From the NCBI GenBank assembly GCA_963920665.1, contig OY987272.1, forward strand, positions 12,653,001-12,717,000: a stretch of 64,000 bases of DNA, in the 5' to 3' direction. The stretch is from Straminergon stramineum (taxonomy: Eukaryota > Streptophyta > Bryopsida > Hypnales > Calliergonaceae). A program made the translations under genes and the position numbers. The notes beneath the pieces are model-generated. The model worked only from the letters and a program-made list of their open reading frames with translations, made no database searches and was not told where the DNA came from. This document shows positions 35,270 to 46,871 of the stretch, piece by piece (the stretch's first letter is position 1; every line of letters starts with the position of its first letter).

Positions 35270-37663
35270 GACAACGGGCTCAGTTGGTGCAACAATTGTC
35301 ACTATGGGGAGAGTAGTCTTCTTCATTAGTAAGAGGAGGGCATTAAAAATTTGCTTATCCTCCTCTAAAGCCACAATGTTGCGCCCCGTGCCATGACATG
35401 CTCTAATTGATGCACCTGAAATAAAAAAAGTCTAAATCATTAGTTGAATGACTCATTTTGTGAATGAAAATTAAAATATGCAATCATTGAATTCAAAACT
35501 TATTTGTAGAAGTTGTATAGTCCATAACCAAATCTCCTTCCTCGGTTTTCCTTCTATAAAGAATTGGACCAACCTCGGGTCTTTCTCTCTAGCCCCCGCC
35601 ACTATATGTTCTCATTCATCAACATGGTCTGCTCAGTAGTATAGTTGATCAAGATGTCATCTCACTTGATGTCGACCTTTGCCTTTTGCATTGGAACTGT
35701 TTGCTTGAAGGTAAACTTGGATTTCCCTTTGTCACCAAGGTCCTTCACCAAAAGGGTGATCCCAAACTTCAAAGTCTGCAAACATACATCAAAAATCAAT
35801 AAAATTGTCTAGATTGCCAAATGTCAATCAAATCAAGAAGACCCTTGAAACTCATACCATAGATTTCGGATCAAGGTCCGAGGTCAAGTGCACTTGGTTC
35901 AAGCCCAACCAATTCCACTTCTTTACCATTGAAGGTTATGTTTCATAAAGTCCTTTGATGACGCCCAATGCTTTGGCGGACCACGAGTGAAATACTATCA
36001 TAGAGCTGTGGTCTTGCAAATGCTTTTCACCAAAAAGAAATGCCATTTCAATGGCCTCATACTCCAGATCACAGTTCCACACAAGCACCGCATGTAATGG
36101 TGTCGACACATTAGGGATGGGCAAATTCTCTTGACAATCAAATAAAATAATGTCCATAAGCAGCTTCTGAAACACTATACCATCATAAGTGTGAGCCTTT
36201 CCAACCGACATCTACAAGCAAACAATCCTTTCAACAATCAATAATTACCATAAAATATTTTCATATAAATCTTGAACATAATCAAAGGAAAAATTTTGAA
36301 TACTAATACTTTACCTTCTTCAAAAACTCCATCACCTTTGCATAGCATGTGGGTGATTGCTTGTCCTTATAGTCCATCATGTCCACAATGGAGACGTTCA
36401 AGATTAATTCTTCAGAGTTGACTTCCGCATCATCACCAAGGTCAATGACTTGAATACCTTGAATAATAATGTCTTCAGTCAACTAAGAAAGTATAGCCTT
36501 CTTCTTCATTCCACTTTTAGATCTGGCTTGCATTTGAGAGTTTTGGTCCATTGTAGAAGATGTAGGAACTTGGCTAGTTCCTTCCACCTTTTTCTTGCCT
36601 TTGCCTTTGCCCTTCCCCTCCTTTTCCACCAACTTTGCTAATCGCTCCACTTCTTTCTTTTCCTTCTTCGTCCGAATCTCTTGTTCCTTCTCTTCCTTCT
36701 TGTCAACAACTGTCCTCCTCGCAATGGCCCTCTTCTTTTGAGTGTCAATAAGATCTTGAAATTCGGGAACTTCCAAGTCTACAATACCAAGTCCATCCAA
36801 TGACTTTTGAAACTCTACCTTAGAAGGATGTGTGGATGTCATGGGATAATCCAAATACCATGTTCCTCCAATGAGATGAGCAGTTGTAAATGTACGAAGT
36901 TAGGTTGTGGTATACATGTAATTCAGTGAACTTCGGTCAAGCCAAGTGGATGAGAATGGAGGAAGATACTCTCAAGCTACAACATTCTTTGCTACAAGCT
37001 CATACTTGAAGTAATTGCCAAACAAAAAGGCATAACCATGAAGTTGGCAACTACAATATTGTAGAATGATCAATCCAATAATGCTTTAAAGAAAGCTGTG
37101 GAATTCTAAATTTGACAACCATCATATAGGCCAATCATAAAATTAAGGCTTTTCTATCCTAAAACCATCGAGAAATCATTAGAAAAAAATGTTTTGAAAG
37201 TTTGAATTTTCTTGACAAAAGCAAAAGTGTGGGTACCACAATGTACTCCCAAAACCACCGTCGGGTCCGACAATAGTTTTTGGAGTACATTGTGGTACCC
37301 ACACTTTTGCTTTTGTCAAGAAAATTCAATGCTTATTGAATTTGCCCCAAAGTAATTAACTATACACACAACATGAAATGCATTTTAATAACTACGTAAG
37401 TGAAAAAAGTAGAAGTTCTTGTCATACCAAAACATAACTCTCTGAATGGCCTCCTCTAAACCATCATAAGTAGAGAAGTTGTTGGACTTCTTGAAATAAC
37501 TACCTCCCTTCAATGTAGGATCAAACAGGTGATTCCATATTTTTCTTCTTCATCCTTCAATATATTCGGATAGAGATTTTGGCTCGAGAGGTATTCTCAT
37601 GTCGATTTAGAGGCTATCCTTCTTGACCACATTTTCAAAGTACTCAACAACACCTTCCTCTAT
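35270..37663 (-). pseudogene. Decayed multi-exon gene with a beta-class DNA-methyltransferase-like C-terminus
   Basis: Exons that read well on the minus strand: 37663 (after TTCATGCAG) to about 37428 (DPTLKGGSYFKKSNNF, YDGLEEAIQRVMFW, then GTATGA donor); about 36870-36318 (GTWYLDYPMTSTHPSK, a Lys/Glu-rich helix, VIDLGDDAEVNSEE); 36211-35870 (TPLHAVLVWNCDLEYEAIEM, SSMIVFHSWSAKALGVIKGL); about 35775-35480 (PILYRRKTEEGDLVMDYTTS); and 35419-35270 (TTTCAG|G, GASIRACHGTGRNIVALEED). The last two together match motif I of N4/N6-type methyltransferases: LVMDYTTST then G-S-x-x-A and an acidic end. The expected DPPY is replaced by a WNCDLEYE-like sequence, so catalysis is unlikely. In-frame TAG stops (36483, about 35571 and others) look like CAG changed by C-to-T. 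It may be a distant relative of the 1539-5214 gene. Confidence 0.5.
37204..37327. repeat. Near-perfect 51-bp-arm hairpin within an intron of the methyltransferase-like gene
   Basis: 37204-37254 and 37277-37327 are reverse complements with only about one mismatch (gaattttcttgacaaaagca at the left end; the same in reverse at the right end), separated by a 22-bp loop with its own ggtccga/gtcggg character. Candidates: a very young MITE, or a miRNA/siRNA precursor. No target-site duplication was seen. Confidence 0.85.
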
Positions 37664-37907
37664 CTGCATGAATATCCCACTTAAGTTTCTTCTTTATTGC
37701 TTTTAGAATGTGAAATAGATAGTACAAAATCCTATATTAATCTTACTCATCTTGTGAATGGATTTCCTTAATAAGACTTGAGTTATTTTGTAACCACAGG
37801 AATTGACTAGTTGCATTGTTGATGTTTGACTTGTCATTCAAGTAAGTTGGTATTCCCACTAACTTATGTGATTCTTTAGGACTTGCCTGATTGTTCCATA
37901 CCATGCA

Positions 37908-39765
37908 TTGGTAGACAGTGTTTCCAAGTGTGTTGCTTCAATGGACTCCATTCTAGATTACAGCCAATATGTAATATCTCAGAGTGGTGTGGGTCACATC
38001 ATGGTCTCGGAAGCTACTACGCAATCTACTATGGGCTTCTCCACGACACCTATTGATGATGGTGTGGTGGACAATCTGCCAAACAAGGGGAAGCGATTGC
38101 TCCCAATGAGCTCTCCGTCGCCACTTAAATCACAAGAAAATGCTCTATTGTCATCTTTCTTCTGTTGATGTCATAGTTTCACAAAGGAAGTTGTACGTTG
38201 ACGATGAACACGCCATCACACCATCAAAGGTATTAATGAATTCAATATTCTATCTATTTGGTATAGTCGTGTACTATGCATATGTTAAATTACTTGCTCA
38301 TATATCAATGCAATTCTAATTTTTCATTGTATTGTCTTTTTGTTTTATAGATCTCCAATGGGTCCCAGAGACTAAAGTATGTAGGCACCAAGTCCCTTCC
38401 AATAATTTTGGCACCTATCAATTTACAAAATGATGATGGCTGAAATACATTCGATGTAGAAGTTCAGAATCTTCCTCATAAATTGTTACAAGGTCATCAC
38501 CTATCCAAGTCACATGGTGATTGATCCCTACTTTTTACTCGTCACCCTTGGGATGCATGGGAGAAGAAATCTTTAAAGCTGCAAATGCTAGAGGATGTTT
38601 GCTTCATTTCAGGAAAACATATGAGATATAGCTGAGGACCGGAGATCTGGAAAGCAATGGTAGACTTGAAGAGTAGATCTCATGCCTGATATGAGATACA
38701 CCTACCAAAATTTCATGGATTTAGGAAAATGATATACATGTTATTATTCCATGGTATATATTCTATACAAATATTCAACTTACGAATGCAAGACATAGTC
38801 ACCTTTTTAAACTACAAATGAAATCAAGCATCCTACATGTTGAGAGATATTCCATGATATGTTACATATTGCAAAATTTTTTTGAATAGATGGATTCCAT
38901 TAATATCTCGTTGCATTTCTATGTGTACGGCCCCAATGTGCATATATATATTACATCCGACTATAAATATACGACTTTTGTATTGCATATAAATGATACT
39001 TTTGGCTATGAATGTATGAATTTGTAGCTTAGATTTGGATTGTAATCTTCTATTAATACTCTCATTATTTGGGAATTCTCTCAAATTAATGAATATAGTG
39101 TTGAAGGTATTAATGTCATTTCAAGTACTGCTAGTTCTGGAGCATATCAGACTAAATCTCAACCATTCAACTTCTCCGATTGCAATTGATTCAATTCTAA
39201 AATATATTACATCATTTCAATCATTCACAATTATCTATCAAAGTCTATGAACCAAACATATAATTAAATCCCAAACACGCATTGATATTGTGAACATTAG
39301 AGAGAATAGATACCAATCCTCGAGAATTTTGACAAGTGCGGTATTGTATACTTGGTCGATGGATGTGTGGTACATATCCAACATTCGAAACTAAAGATAT
39401 ACATCTCGATATGTTACATATTGAACTGAATTAGTCAATAAAATGAATTGAGGCATTGCAATTTAGTGCTTATACATTTGAAACATCATTTCATTTACTA
39501 TATATACACACACACATACACATTGTAATTAAATTTTTTTTTTAATTTCCTTTTAGGTGTGAGTGGATGAACCTCTGAGAAAATTTGAAAGAGAAGACTA
39601 TGACCTTATGGCTTTAAAGAATTCATAAGCCATCTCTCAGGGTCCAGTCTCCTTGCCAAACCGTTATGAATCTAATGCTTTGGTGCTTCAAGATCAATAT
39701 AAGCTCCTAATGATGACCATAGACCTACTTTAATTTGCAAATGGCTCTAACTTCAATCTACTACT
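37908..39765 (+). pseudogene. Decayed plus-strand coding frames, divergent from the methyltransferase-like gene
   Basis: Three stretches read like old exons: 37908-38166 (VSKCVASMDSILDYSQYV...), 38350-38520 after a tttatag acceptor (ISNGSQRLKYVGTKSLPIIL, one stop) and 39558-39736 after tttaggtg (VDEPLRKFEREDYDLMAL, one TAA). No family is recognised. The divergent layout echoes the 1-15.8 kb region. Confidence 0.3.
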
Positions 39766-40138
39766 AATATAGACAAGTCGAAAGTAGGTTGTTGGTGTTC
39801 AAAATTTGAATATTTGTAAATTCATATACAAAGTGGATCATTTACTTCAATTGATAATTGTTTTTTGAATTGCTACTAAATTAACTATAATGCCATAGAA
39901 GTATTTAATTGCATTGCTCGGGGTCATTTTTTTCCATGTATGATCATTAGTCCAAGCATGAACAAACCTCAAGAAAAAACCTCACCCCATGTAATGAGTC
40001 CAAGGTTTCATGTCTTGATTCAATCTCCTAAGTCCTCTTCTACTTTCCAAATGTGCAGCTTATGCAAGGCAAGTTGCAAAGGCTAGGTCGAAAGCTAAAG
40101 AAGCAAGAGTCTTGAGATATTTAAGGGATGAAAGAACA

Positions 40139-40422
40139 CTAGAAGAAAACTGTGTTGAACTTGTCAAAAACTACGTTTTACGTGACAAAAACTATGTTGT
40201 ACTCAACAGAAAAGTGTGGGCTGGATTTTGTTGAGTTCTCCCTTCATAACGCAAAATTTTGCGTTTCAGCATTTCAACACAAAATTTGACAAGTGAAACG
40301 CAGAATTTTGTGTTAGAATGCAAAATTTTGAATTATGAAGGGAGATTTCAACATAATCTAGCCCACACTTTTCTATTGAGTAAACACAGTTCTTGACAAG
40401 TTCAACATAGTTTTCTTCTAGC
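40139..40422. mobile_element. Foldback MITE of about 284 bp
   Basis: The ends are long inverted repeats (ctagaagaaaactgtgttga and tcaacatagttttcttctag), and the inner part also folds (cgcaaaattttgcgtttc). Near-identical 10-bp flanks (gaaagaacac, ggaagaacac) look like a target duplication, which would suit a Mutator-type element. Confidence 0.75.
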
Positions 40423-41514
40423 GGAAGAACACAAGAAATCCATGAAAAAATAACAAGGTTAGATCATTGGGTGATTTGCAAGAAACACTTGCTGATTTTG
40501 TTGAGGCTTCACAATACTCATCTTCAGTTTTATGGTGTAATGGAAAATTAGAAAAATAATTTTAAATTTTTCATAAAAGTATGGAAAATGTATATACCTT
40601 TAAGAAGATTGTAACCTAGGAAGTTTAGGTGTAGATTTTTTTTTAAGAGATTTGAAAAAGTGCCCCCCCCCAAAAAAAAAATCTTGAGGTGTGGCCAATT
40701 TCCAACATGGCTTCCGAGCTACAAATTTTGGTCTCAACCCAGCAAGACACCTCATCGATGTTATTGTTGTATATTGATTCTTGAGTCGGACCTGTTGTTT
40801 ATGTAATAACAAATGAAATGATCCAATCGTCCACTATAATGACTGCCCAACAAAATCTACATAAAGAATTGAATATATATGTAACACTACAATTAGACAT
40901 GAAGACTTCATATATATTTGTAAATATTGCAATTAATAGCATGTGTAAGGTAGAAGAAATGTAGAGCATTTTGTAAATAAAAAGGATCTAGGCATTAAGC
41001 ATTCATTACAAATAGTCTAAAAAGAGTCTACATTGTTGCACCTATATAACTATTTTCAATGTTTTAGAGATAAAGACTATTACTAAAAACAATTTATCTT
41101 TATAATAGATCCAACTTTCTTCAATATATGATTTTGTAGGTGATTCTCTAGGGCCCACACATCTTGTTTTCAAAATATAAAAAAAAAAAAGACGAGGAAA
41201 GAAAAGGTTTTTAATAAAGCAAAAAAATCTCTATTCTATTTTTGGAAGAATAAAAATAGGAAGAGAAAGGAAAACATGCATGCTTTATAATCTTTTAATT
41301 GAGCATAAAGAAAATCCAAGAACACATGAATCAAAAATTGGGCCCTAGAATTGGGCTTGAACACTTTACATTAACTTGGGCTAGAGTATTCAACTAGGGT
41401 TGAATTGAGGACCAAAACTCATGCAAATTGGGCTAGCTTTCCATCCAACCCCAGGGCTAGTATAAAGTGGGCCTTTAAAGTGTTTCAAATATGACCTTAA
41501 ACCATTATTGCAAG
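40423..41514. other. AT-rich spacer, no gene recognised
   Basis: Short frames only, with poly-C and poly-A runs at 40660-40680. No supported feature. Confidence 0.35.
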
Positions 41515-41835
41515 ATGTCTCTAATTTTACACATGATGCAATATAGTTGTAAAGTAGTAGAGCCTTTAGTGAATGGTTTAGGGTTTTCGGAAAAACGCTT
41601 AAAATATGCTCCTATAGAACACTTCAAGATTTGACTTTGAAATTTCACAAAAAAATACAAAAATTCTTAAAAAAAAAATTTATGATTTTGATTTGTCTAC
41701 CAAAAAAACAAAAAACTAATTGAAATTTTGACTCCATCTATGAATGGTCTTTTGTGCATTTCTACCTTGAAAATTACTGTAGAGAAAGGACCTAGCTTCA
41801 TAGTCAAAACTCTCATGTCACATAAACTAGTTTAT
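41515..41835 (-). repeat. Interspersed repeat, inverted copy of about 31130-31500
   Basis: Blocks such as cacatgatgcaatatagttg, atgctcctatagaacacttc and gaccatagcttca-like segments match the reverse complement of the interior of the 30699-32773 element. Confidence 0.7.
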
Positions 41836-42541
41836 ACTCAATAGGCCTCTGGACATGGGTGGGGTGAGCCCTGGCTTCGACGTCGGACGCCAGAGTGCGG
41901 GCCCCCACCTCCTAATGGAGAAGGTCCTCAATTAGGGCCCTTTTTTGCCCTTGGTTTACCCCGCCCTAAGCCTAGGATGAATTCCTTGAAGCTAGCCCAG
42001 CATGATTTCCCAAAGCTAGCATGATTTTCCCTAGGCCATATGTCCTTGTTAGTTTATTTTTTTTGTTAGCCGGCTACTAATTGAGTTTTGGAGGAGAGTT
42101 TTTGGAGGACAATTTGTGGGGTTAAGTTTGAAAAATGATTTTCTTGGTGTGTTTTGAGTTTTTTTCAGTCATTTGTGAGGTTTTGAGTATGTGTTAGTAC
42201 TCATTGTGTGTAATGTGTGTTTTATTTTTGGAACTTCCATCTTGTGTTCATTTAAAGAGTTATGACATTTTTTTATAGAGCAATTTTCCAAAGGTTTAGG
42301 GTGAAAGAATATAGAGCCCTCATTTTTCACTAGAGTTATAGTCACATGGATGATGCTCTCTATGTTGATGAAGAACTCTTTCAGTTCAAAGTCAAGAGCT
42401 TGGGAGGTATTGGATTTTGACAATGGAATTTCAATGCGGGCCCATTTTCTTTCATTGTTGTTGCTTCTTGGTTCATGAAAGAAACCCAATCTTCCCTGCC
42501 TATTTTGGGTAGAGCTTAGGCAATTAACACATTGAAACTTT
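41836..42541. other. Upstream flank of the Harbinger transposase gene
   Basis: A GC-rich patch at 41850-41915 stands out in AT-rich sequence. The left terminus of the Harbinger element should lie here or just before, but no clear terminal repeat was identified. Confidence 0.35.
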
Positions 42542-44436
42542 GTAGAAAGGGTAGTATGGAGATCTAGTAATGAAATGCACCATAACAAATTCAAGAAGTT
42601 CTATAGGATGAGTTTCAATGCATTTGACAATTTAGTGAATATGTTAACTCCTTTCTTGAGAAGTAGGTCTATAAATCAAGTGAGACCCCAAATGGAAATT
42701 AAAAAAATTGTTGCATGTGTAATTTATAGGTTTGCTCATGGTTATAGTCCTGAGCATATGGTAGATTGTTTTAGAATTGGAGCTTCAACCATTAGAAAGT
42801 ACAGTGACTCCCAAAAGTTGTTGGCCACCCTAAAAATCACTCTCAAAAATTGAGAAATTGGAATTATAAAGTGAAATTTGGACATATTGTTGTACAAAAG
42901 GAATTCTACCCTCATATGTAATTTCACTTAAAATGGACTATATTTAGACAATTTATTATTTGGATGAATTTTCGATGGAAAAAAAAAACTTTTTGTGAGA
43001 AGTCAAAATGTCTCATTTCTTTTTATAAGAAGAATGTACATCTTGACTAGATTCACATGTTACAAGTGTCATGAATTTTGAATTTTTATTGATTGAGATT
43101 TAATTGATTGAAATTTGACCTCAAAATTTATTTTTCTTTATTTTTCACTCTATAAATTGCAAAAAAATATGTTTTTGATATATATAATCATTTGATGGTA
43201 TATTGAATTTATTTTTTATTTTTTTGTAATTTATGGAATGAAAAATAAAAATAGCAAAATTTTGAGGTCAAATTTCAATCAATTAAATTTCAATCAATTA
43301 AATCTCAATCAATTAAATCTCAATCAATAAAAATCAAAAATTTATGAAACTTGTAACATGTGAATCTAGTCAAGATGTACATTCTTTCTATAAAAAAAAA
43401 TGGGACATTTTGATTTCTCACCAAAAAGAAAATTTCCATCGAAAATTCATGCAAATAATAAATTGTCTAATTATGGTCCATTTTAAGTGAAATTAAGTGA
43501 GAGGGTAGATTTCCTTTTGTACAACATGTCCAAATTTCATTTCATAATTCCAATTTCTCAATTTCTGAGAACGATTTTAGGGTGGCCAACAACTTTTGGA
43601 AGTCACTGTATGTTGATATCGTTTGTGACATTCTTACGGATAAAGACAAATTATTCAGCCACTACATTAGCATTCCGAAAGAAACACGTCTTGAAGGCAT
43701 CATTTCACATTTTTAAGAACTAATAGGCTCGCCTAACATTTGTGGAGCAATTGATGGAACGCACATACCATTAGCAAAGATTCCAAGTAGAAGAGTCACA
43801 TTAGTAGCTAGTGACTTCTACAATAGAAAAAAATTTCACTCCATTGTATTGCAAGTGGTTTGTGATTCACAGAAGATTTTCTGGAATGTCTGTACTCGCC
43901 AACCTAGAGGAGTGCATGATGGTGGCCAATTCAAAATGTCCAGCTTGTACAAAGGTTTGAAGAAACGAGAGATTCTTCAAGAACCAGTGGTTTCAGTTGG
44001 AGGTGTTAGATGTACTTCGTATTTGATTGGAGATGTTGCCTATTCCATTCGCACCTATTTGATAAAGAATTGGAAGGCCCCCAATGACTTGCAGAAGAAA
44101 AGATTTGACAACTCTATGAATTCCGGAAGAGTTGTGATTGAGCAAGCATTTGGCACCTTGAAGAACAGATGGAGAATTTTGAAGCATTTTAATTCTAGAG
44201 TTGACAGAGCTGCTAGAATTACAGTAGCTTGTTGTTGGTTATACAACTATTGTGAGATGTTGAATGAGCCAGTGTCCCATGTGGCTAATACAGATTTACG
44301 AAGAGATACACTTGTTGGATTTGGGAATGCTAGATTACCTATAGCTAGGGAGGGAAAACATGCAAAACGTCAAGGAGAATTTCTTAGATAGAAATTGTTC
44401 ATACAATGGGTTTTGGAAAACCCTAATGATAAGTGA
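42542..44436 (+). pseudogene. PIF/Harbinger (HARBI1-like, DDE_Tnp_4) transposase, split by a MITE
   Basis: The left piece (42542-42801) has FKKFYRMSFNAFDNLV, IKKIVACVIYRFAHGYSP and GASTIRKY, the helix-turn-helix part. The right piece (43611-44436) has ICGAIDGTHIPL (first Asp), RVTLVASDFYNRKKFHSI, LIGDVAYSIRTYL (second Asp) and SGRVVIEQAFGTLKNRWRIL (catalytic Glu), then ITVACCWLYNYC and a normal C-terminus LFIQWVLENP. Removing 42802-43608 plus one TA rejoins codon and frame exactly (STIRKY to VDIVCD). Two stops remain: TAA at 43714 (Q to stop likely) and TAG at 44389 (CAG to TAG likely). Transposase activity is lost in this copy. Its Myb/SANT partner gene lies convergently at 48962-48129. Confidence 0.9.
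42802..43608. mobile_element. Hairpin Tc1/mariner-type MITE (807 bp) in the Harbinger transposase
   Basis: The element is almost entirely one inverted repeat: it starts cagtgactcccaaaagttg and ends caacttttggaagtcactg, and pairing continues inward through ggccacccta, a gtgaaatttggacat block, and the aatcaatt/gattgatt-rich centre. It is flanked by TA on both sides (42800-42801 and 43609-43610), a TA duplication as for Tc1/mariner. No coding capacity. A transcript would fold into a hairpin of about 390 bp. Confidence 0.9.
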
Positions 44437-45726
44437 CTGATGAAATTGTACTTGCATTTCCTATAAGTTCTATGTGAAACACATGGTTGCATAAACCAGA
44501 AATTTGGTAATAAAAATCTTTTATTCAATGTAATGGAATTTAGAAAAAATCAAATCAAAACAACTCAAATCAAATCAAATTCCATACAACATTGTAAATA
44601 AAATTCCAATGCCCTTGTGAGGTACTTTTTCACTAACTTTTACTTTTTGTCAAGTACTAGTAGTATAGGGGTTCATTTGTGGATAAGCCAACGCAGTCTT
44701 TCGTTGGTGCATCTAATGTTACTTTTAAAGTAGATTTAGGTTATGTGTAAACTAACTTAGTGAAGTATACCTGGAATCTTTATTCTTATATTTCTATTCT
44801 TTTTCTTTCTTTCTTTTCTCTTATTCTCAGGTTCTCTCAGTTTGGTGGGCAATCAATTACCACTAATGTAGACACAATGTTCTAAGAGTCCCAGTCCTAT
44901 ATAGAAATTCTAGGGTGGGCAACACATCGTGGGCAACACGTCAGGTTGGACAATACGTCTTATACATGGATGCAGCCTATGACCTAATCATATATATACA
45001 AGATAATACTTTAAAAGTATATAAATAATTCGTTAATTAATACCTTTTTATATGTTGGGGCAACAGGGCTAGTAATTGTTCTTAACGAGCTTTTTGAATC
45101 TATGTGCAAAATGACTACACGTGGTAGTCTCAATAGGCCACACATCCAGTATGCAAAGTATGAAATGTTTAGGACAAAGTACCAGATTCTTGGTCTTTGA
45201 GCTTTCTCCTTTTTTTTCCAAGATTGGGCAACAAATCTCAGGGCAACAAGTCCAAAACCACAAGGTAAGATGTTCCTAAAACATACACAATTATTTATCA
45301 AACATAAAAGAAAGTAATTCCACAAATTTCGTCCAATTCTAAAATCCAAAATCTAAATTCTAAAATTTATTTTAGAAGTTGTGGGACTTATAGTCACTTA
45401 CAACCTTAGGACCTAGACCCAAACTAAGGGCATGGCCCAAGGGCCGTTTGAAAAATTTGAACTTTTATTTTAGTTTGTTTTATTTTTGGTCAAATAATTA
45501 GGTCAAATCAACCAAATTTATACCCAAAACCATAGTTACAAATTTGAAATTCCCAAATCAATCCCTAAAACCCTAAAAGTTCAATTTCAATGACCAAATG
45601 GCTAAAAGCCATGGAAATCAATCCTATGATTGCGGACCGTACCCTTAGACCGCGGTTGATAACCGGGCAGCATATCAGGGTATCAAGGCCATGAACGATC
45701 ACCGGGGTAACAAGTCTAAGCATTGG
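44437..45726. other. Harbinger interior/flank, no further gene recognised
   Basis: No gene is supported. Repeated gggcaacac/gggcaacaag words occur at 44910-44945 and 45225-45260. The frame at 45011-45349 (minus) has no recognisable domain. Confidence 0.35.
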
Positions 45727-46871
45727 TGTCACGACCCTCATCACAAGGCGTGCCCGTGCCACCTTGGTGAGCAAGGGGGACATTGGGGGTGACTCCCGAA
45801 GCCTTACAAGAGATGAGGTGAAGGGGACTAGGAGTCCCGAGCGATCAGAGCGATGGAGCGCTCTGATCCGGACAAATTTGGGGGCGTGTAATACATTCTT
45901 GGAAAGGTCTTGAGAAGACGCTTCTAGCCGTTCAAAGAATGCGTGATTTAGACTTGCGAGTCAAAAGTTATGGGCGTTCAAAGTTGGGGGTGTCTTGGTC
46001 GCGCCAGGAGTGCCCTGGCCGCGCCAAGAGTGTCCCGAATCTTTGGAGGGCGATAACTTTGCAGGGCGATAACTTTGCAAGTAATTGTCTTAATGGAAAA
46101 AGTGAGTAGTCCATCGGCATCTACGCGTCGCGTAGATGTCGAAAATGGGGTCGCATGTGCGATTTGGATACCGGACCACAAAGTTATGCCGGGTGGAAGT
46201 TCGTGAGTCCCAAACTAGTGCGAATTGGGAGAAACGGGGTGGTCTTCCAAAACCAAAGGGTGTTTGGGAGTCCCCCTTGACATACAAGGGGAGGGGGGTC
46301 TGCCAAATCCCACAGAAAGTATTATAGAGGGGTTGGTCTCCCTCCTCCCTCCCTCTTGGAGCCTTGGTGAGTCCCGGTGACTTAAGGTTGGTGGTGTGGG
46401 GTCACCACCACTCCAAGGCACCATGGGACACTTGGGTGTGTCCCGTGGCACCGGTTGGGTGGAGTCCCACTCCTTGCTAGGCTATGTGAGGTGTCCCGAA
46501 TGGTGAGTCCCGATTAGTAATGAGGTGGAAAGTAACAAATATACAAGGAGCCTAGTATGGAGTCGGGGTTACACTCAAGGGCGGTTAGGACCATGGTGAG
46601 TAGTGCCACCATGGGTCCTTGCACAATAAGATGGAAGTTCCGTCCCATGTTACCAAGTAACATGCCCCGGTGTCATGATGGGTGTGTGTGTGTGCTAGTA
46701 GTCCCGATGACTGGGACTTAGGACAAAGAGTTGGAATTGGGGACTAACATTGGATGTGCGTGGCATATGCAGTGTTAGAAGAGCGTGACCCTTGGTGCCA
46801 CTAAAGTATCAAGTGCTTGAGAAGCATTGAAAGGGAACTTAAGTTGGTCAGTGTCACTAAGGGGCGCGACA
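45727..46871. mobile_element. Solo LTR (1,145 bp) with a 5-bp target duplication
   Basis: It starts TGTCACGACC and ends GGGGCGCGACA (TGTC..GACA short inverted ends), flanked by ATTGG at 45722-45726 and 46872-46876. It is distinctly GC-richer than its surroundings and holds a short GT microsatellite at about 46683. No internal retrotransposon domain or second LTR is nearby, so it is the product of LTR-LTR recombination. Family (Ty1/copia or Ty3/gypsy) cannot be told from the LTR alone. It lies inside the Harbinger element. Confidence 0.8.

Noticed and set aside
42169..42594. 141-codon minus-strand frame
   Set aside because: It overlaps the start of the Harbinger transposase on the other strand, with no domain or splice context of its own.
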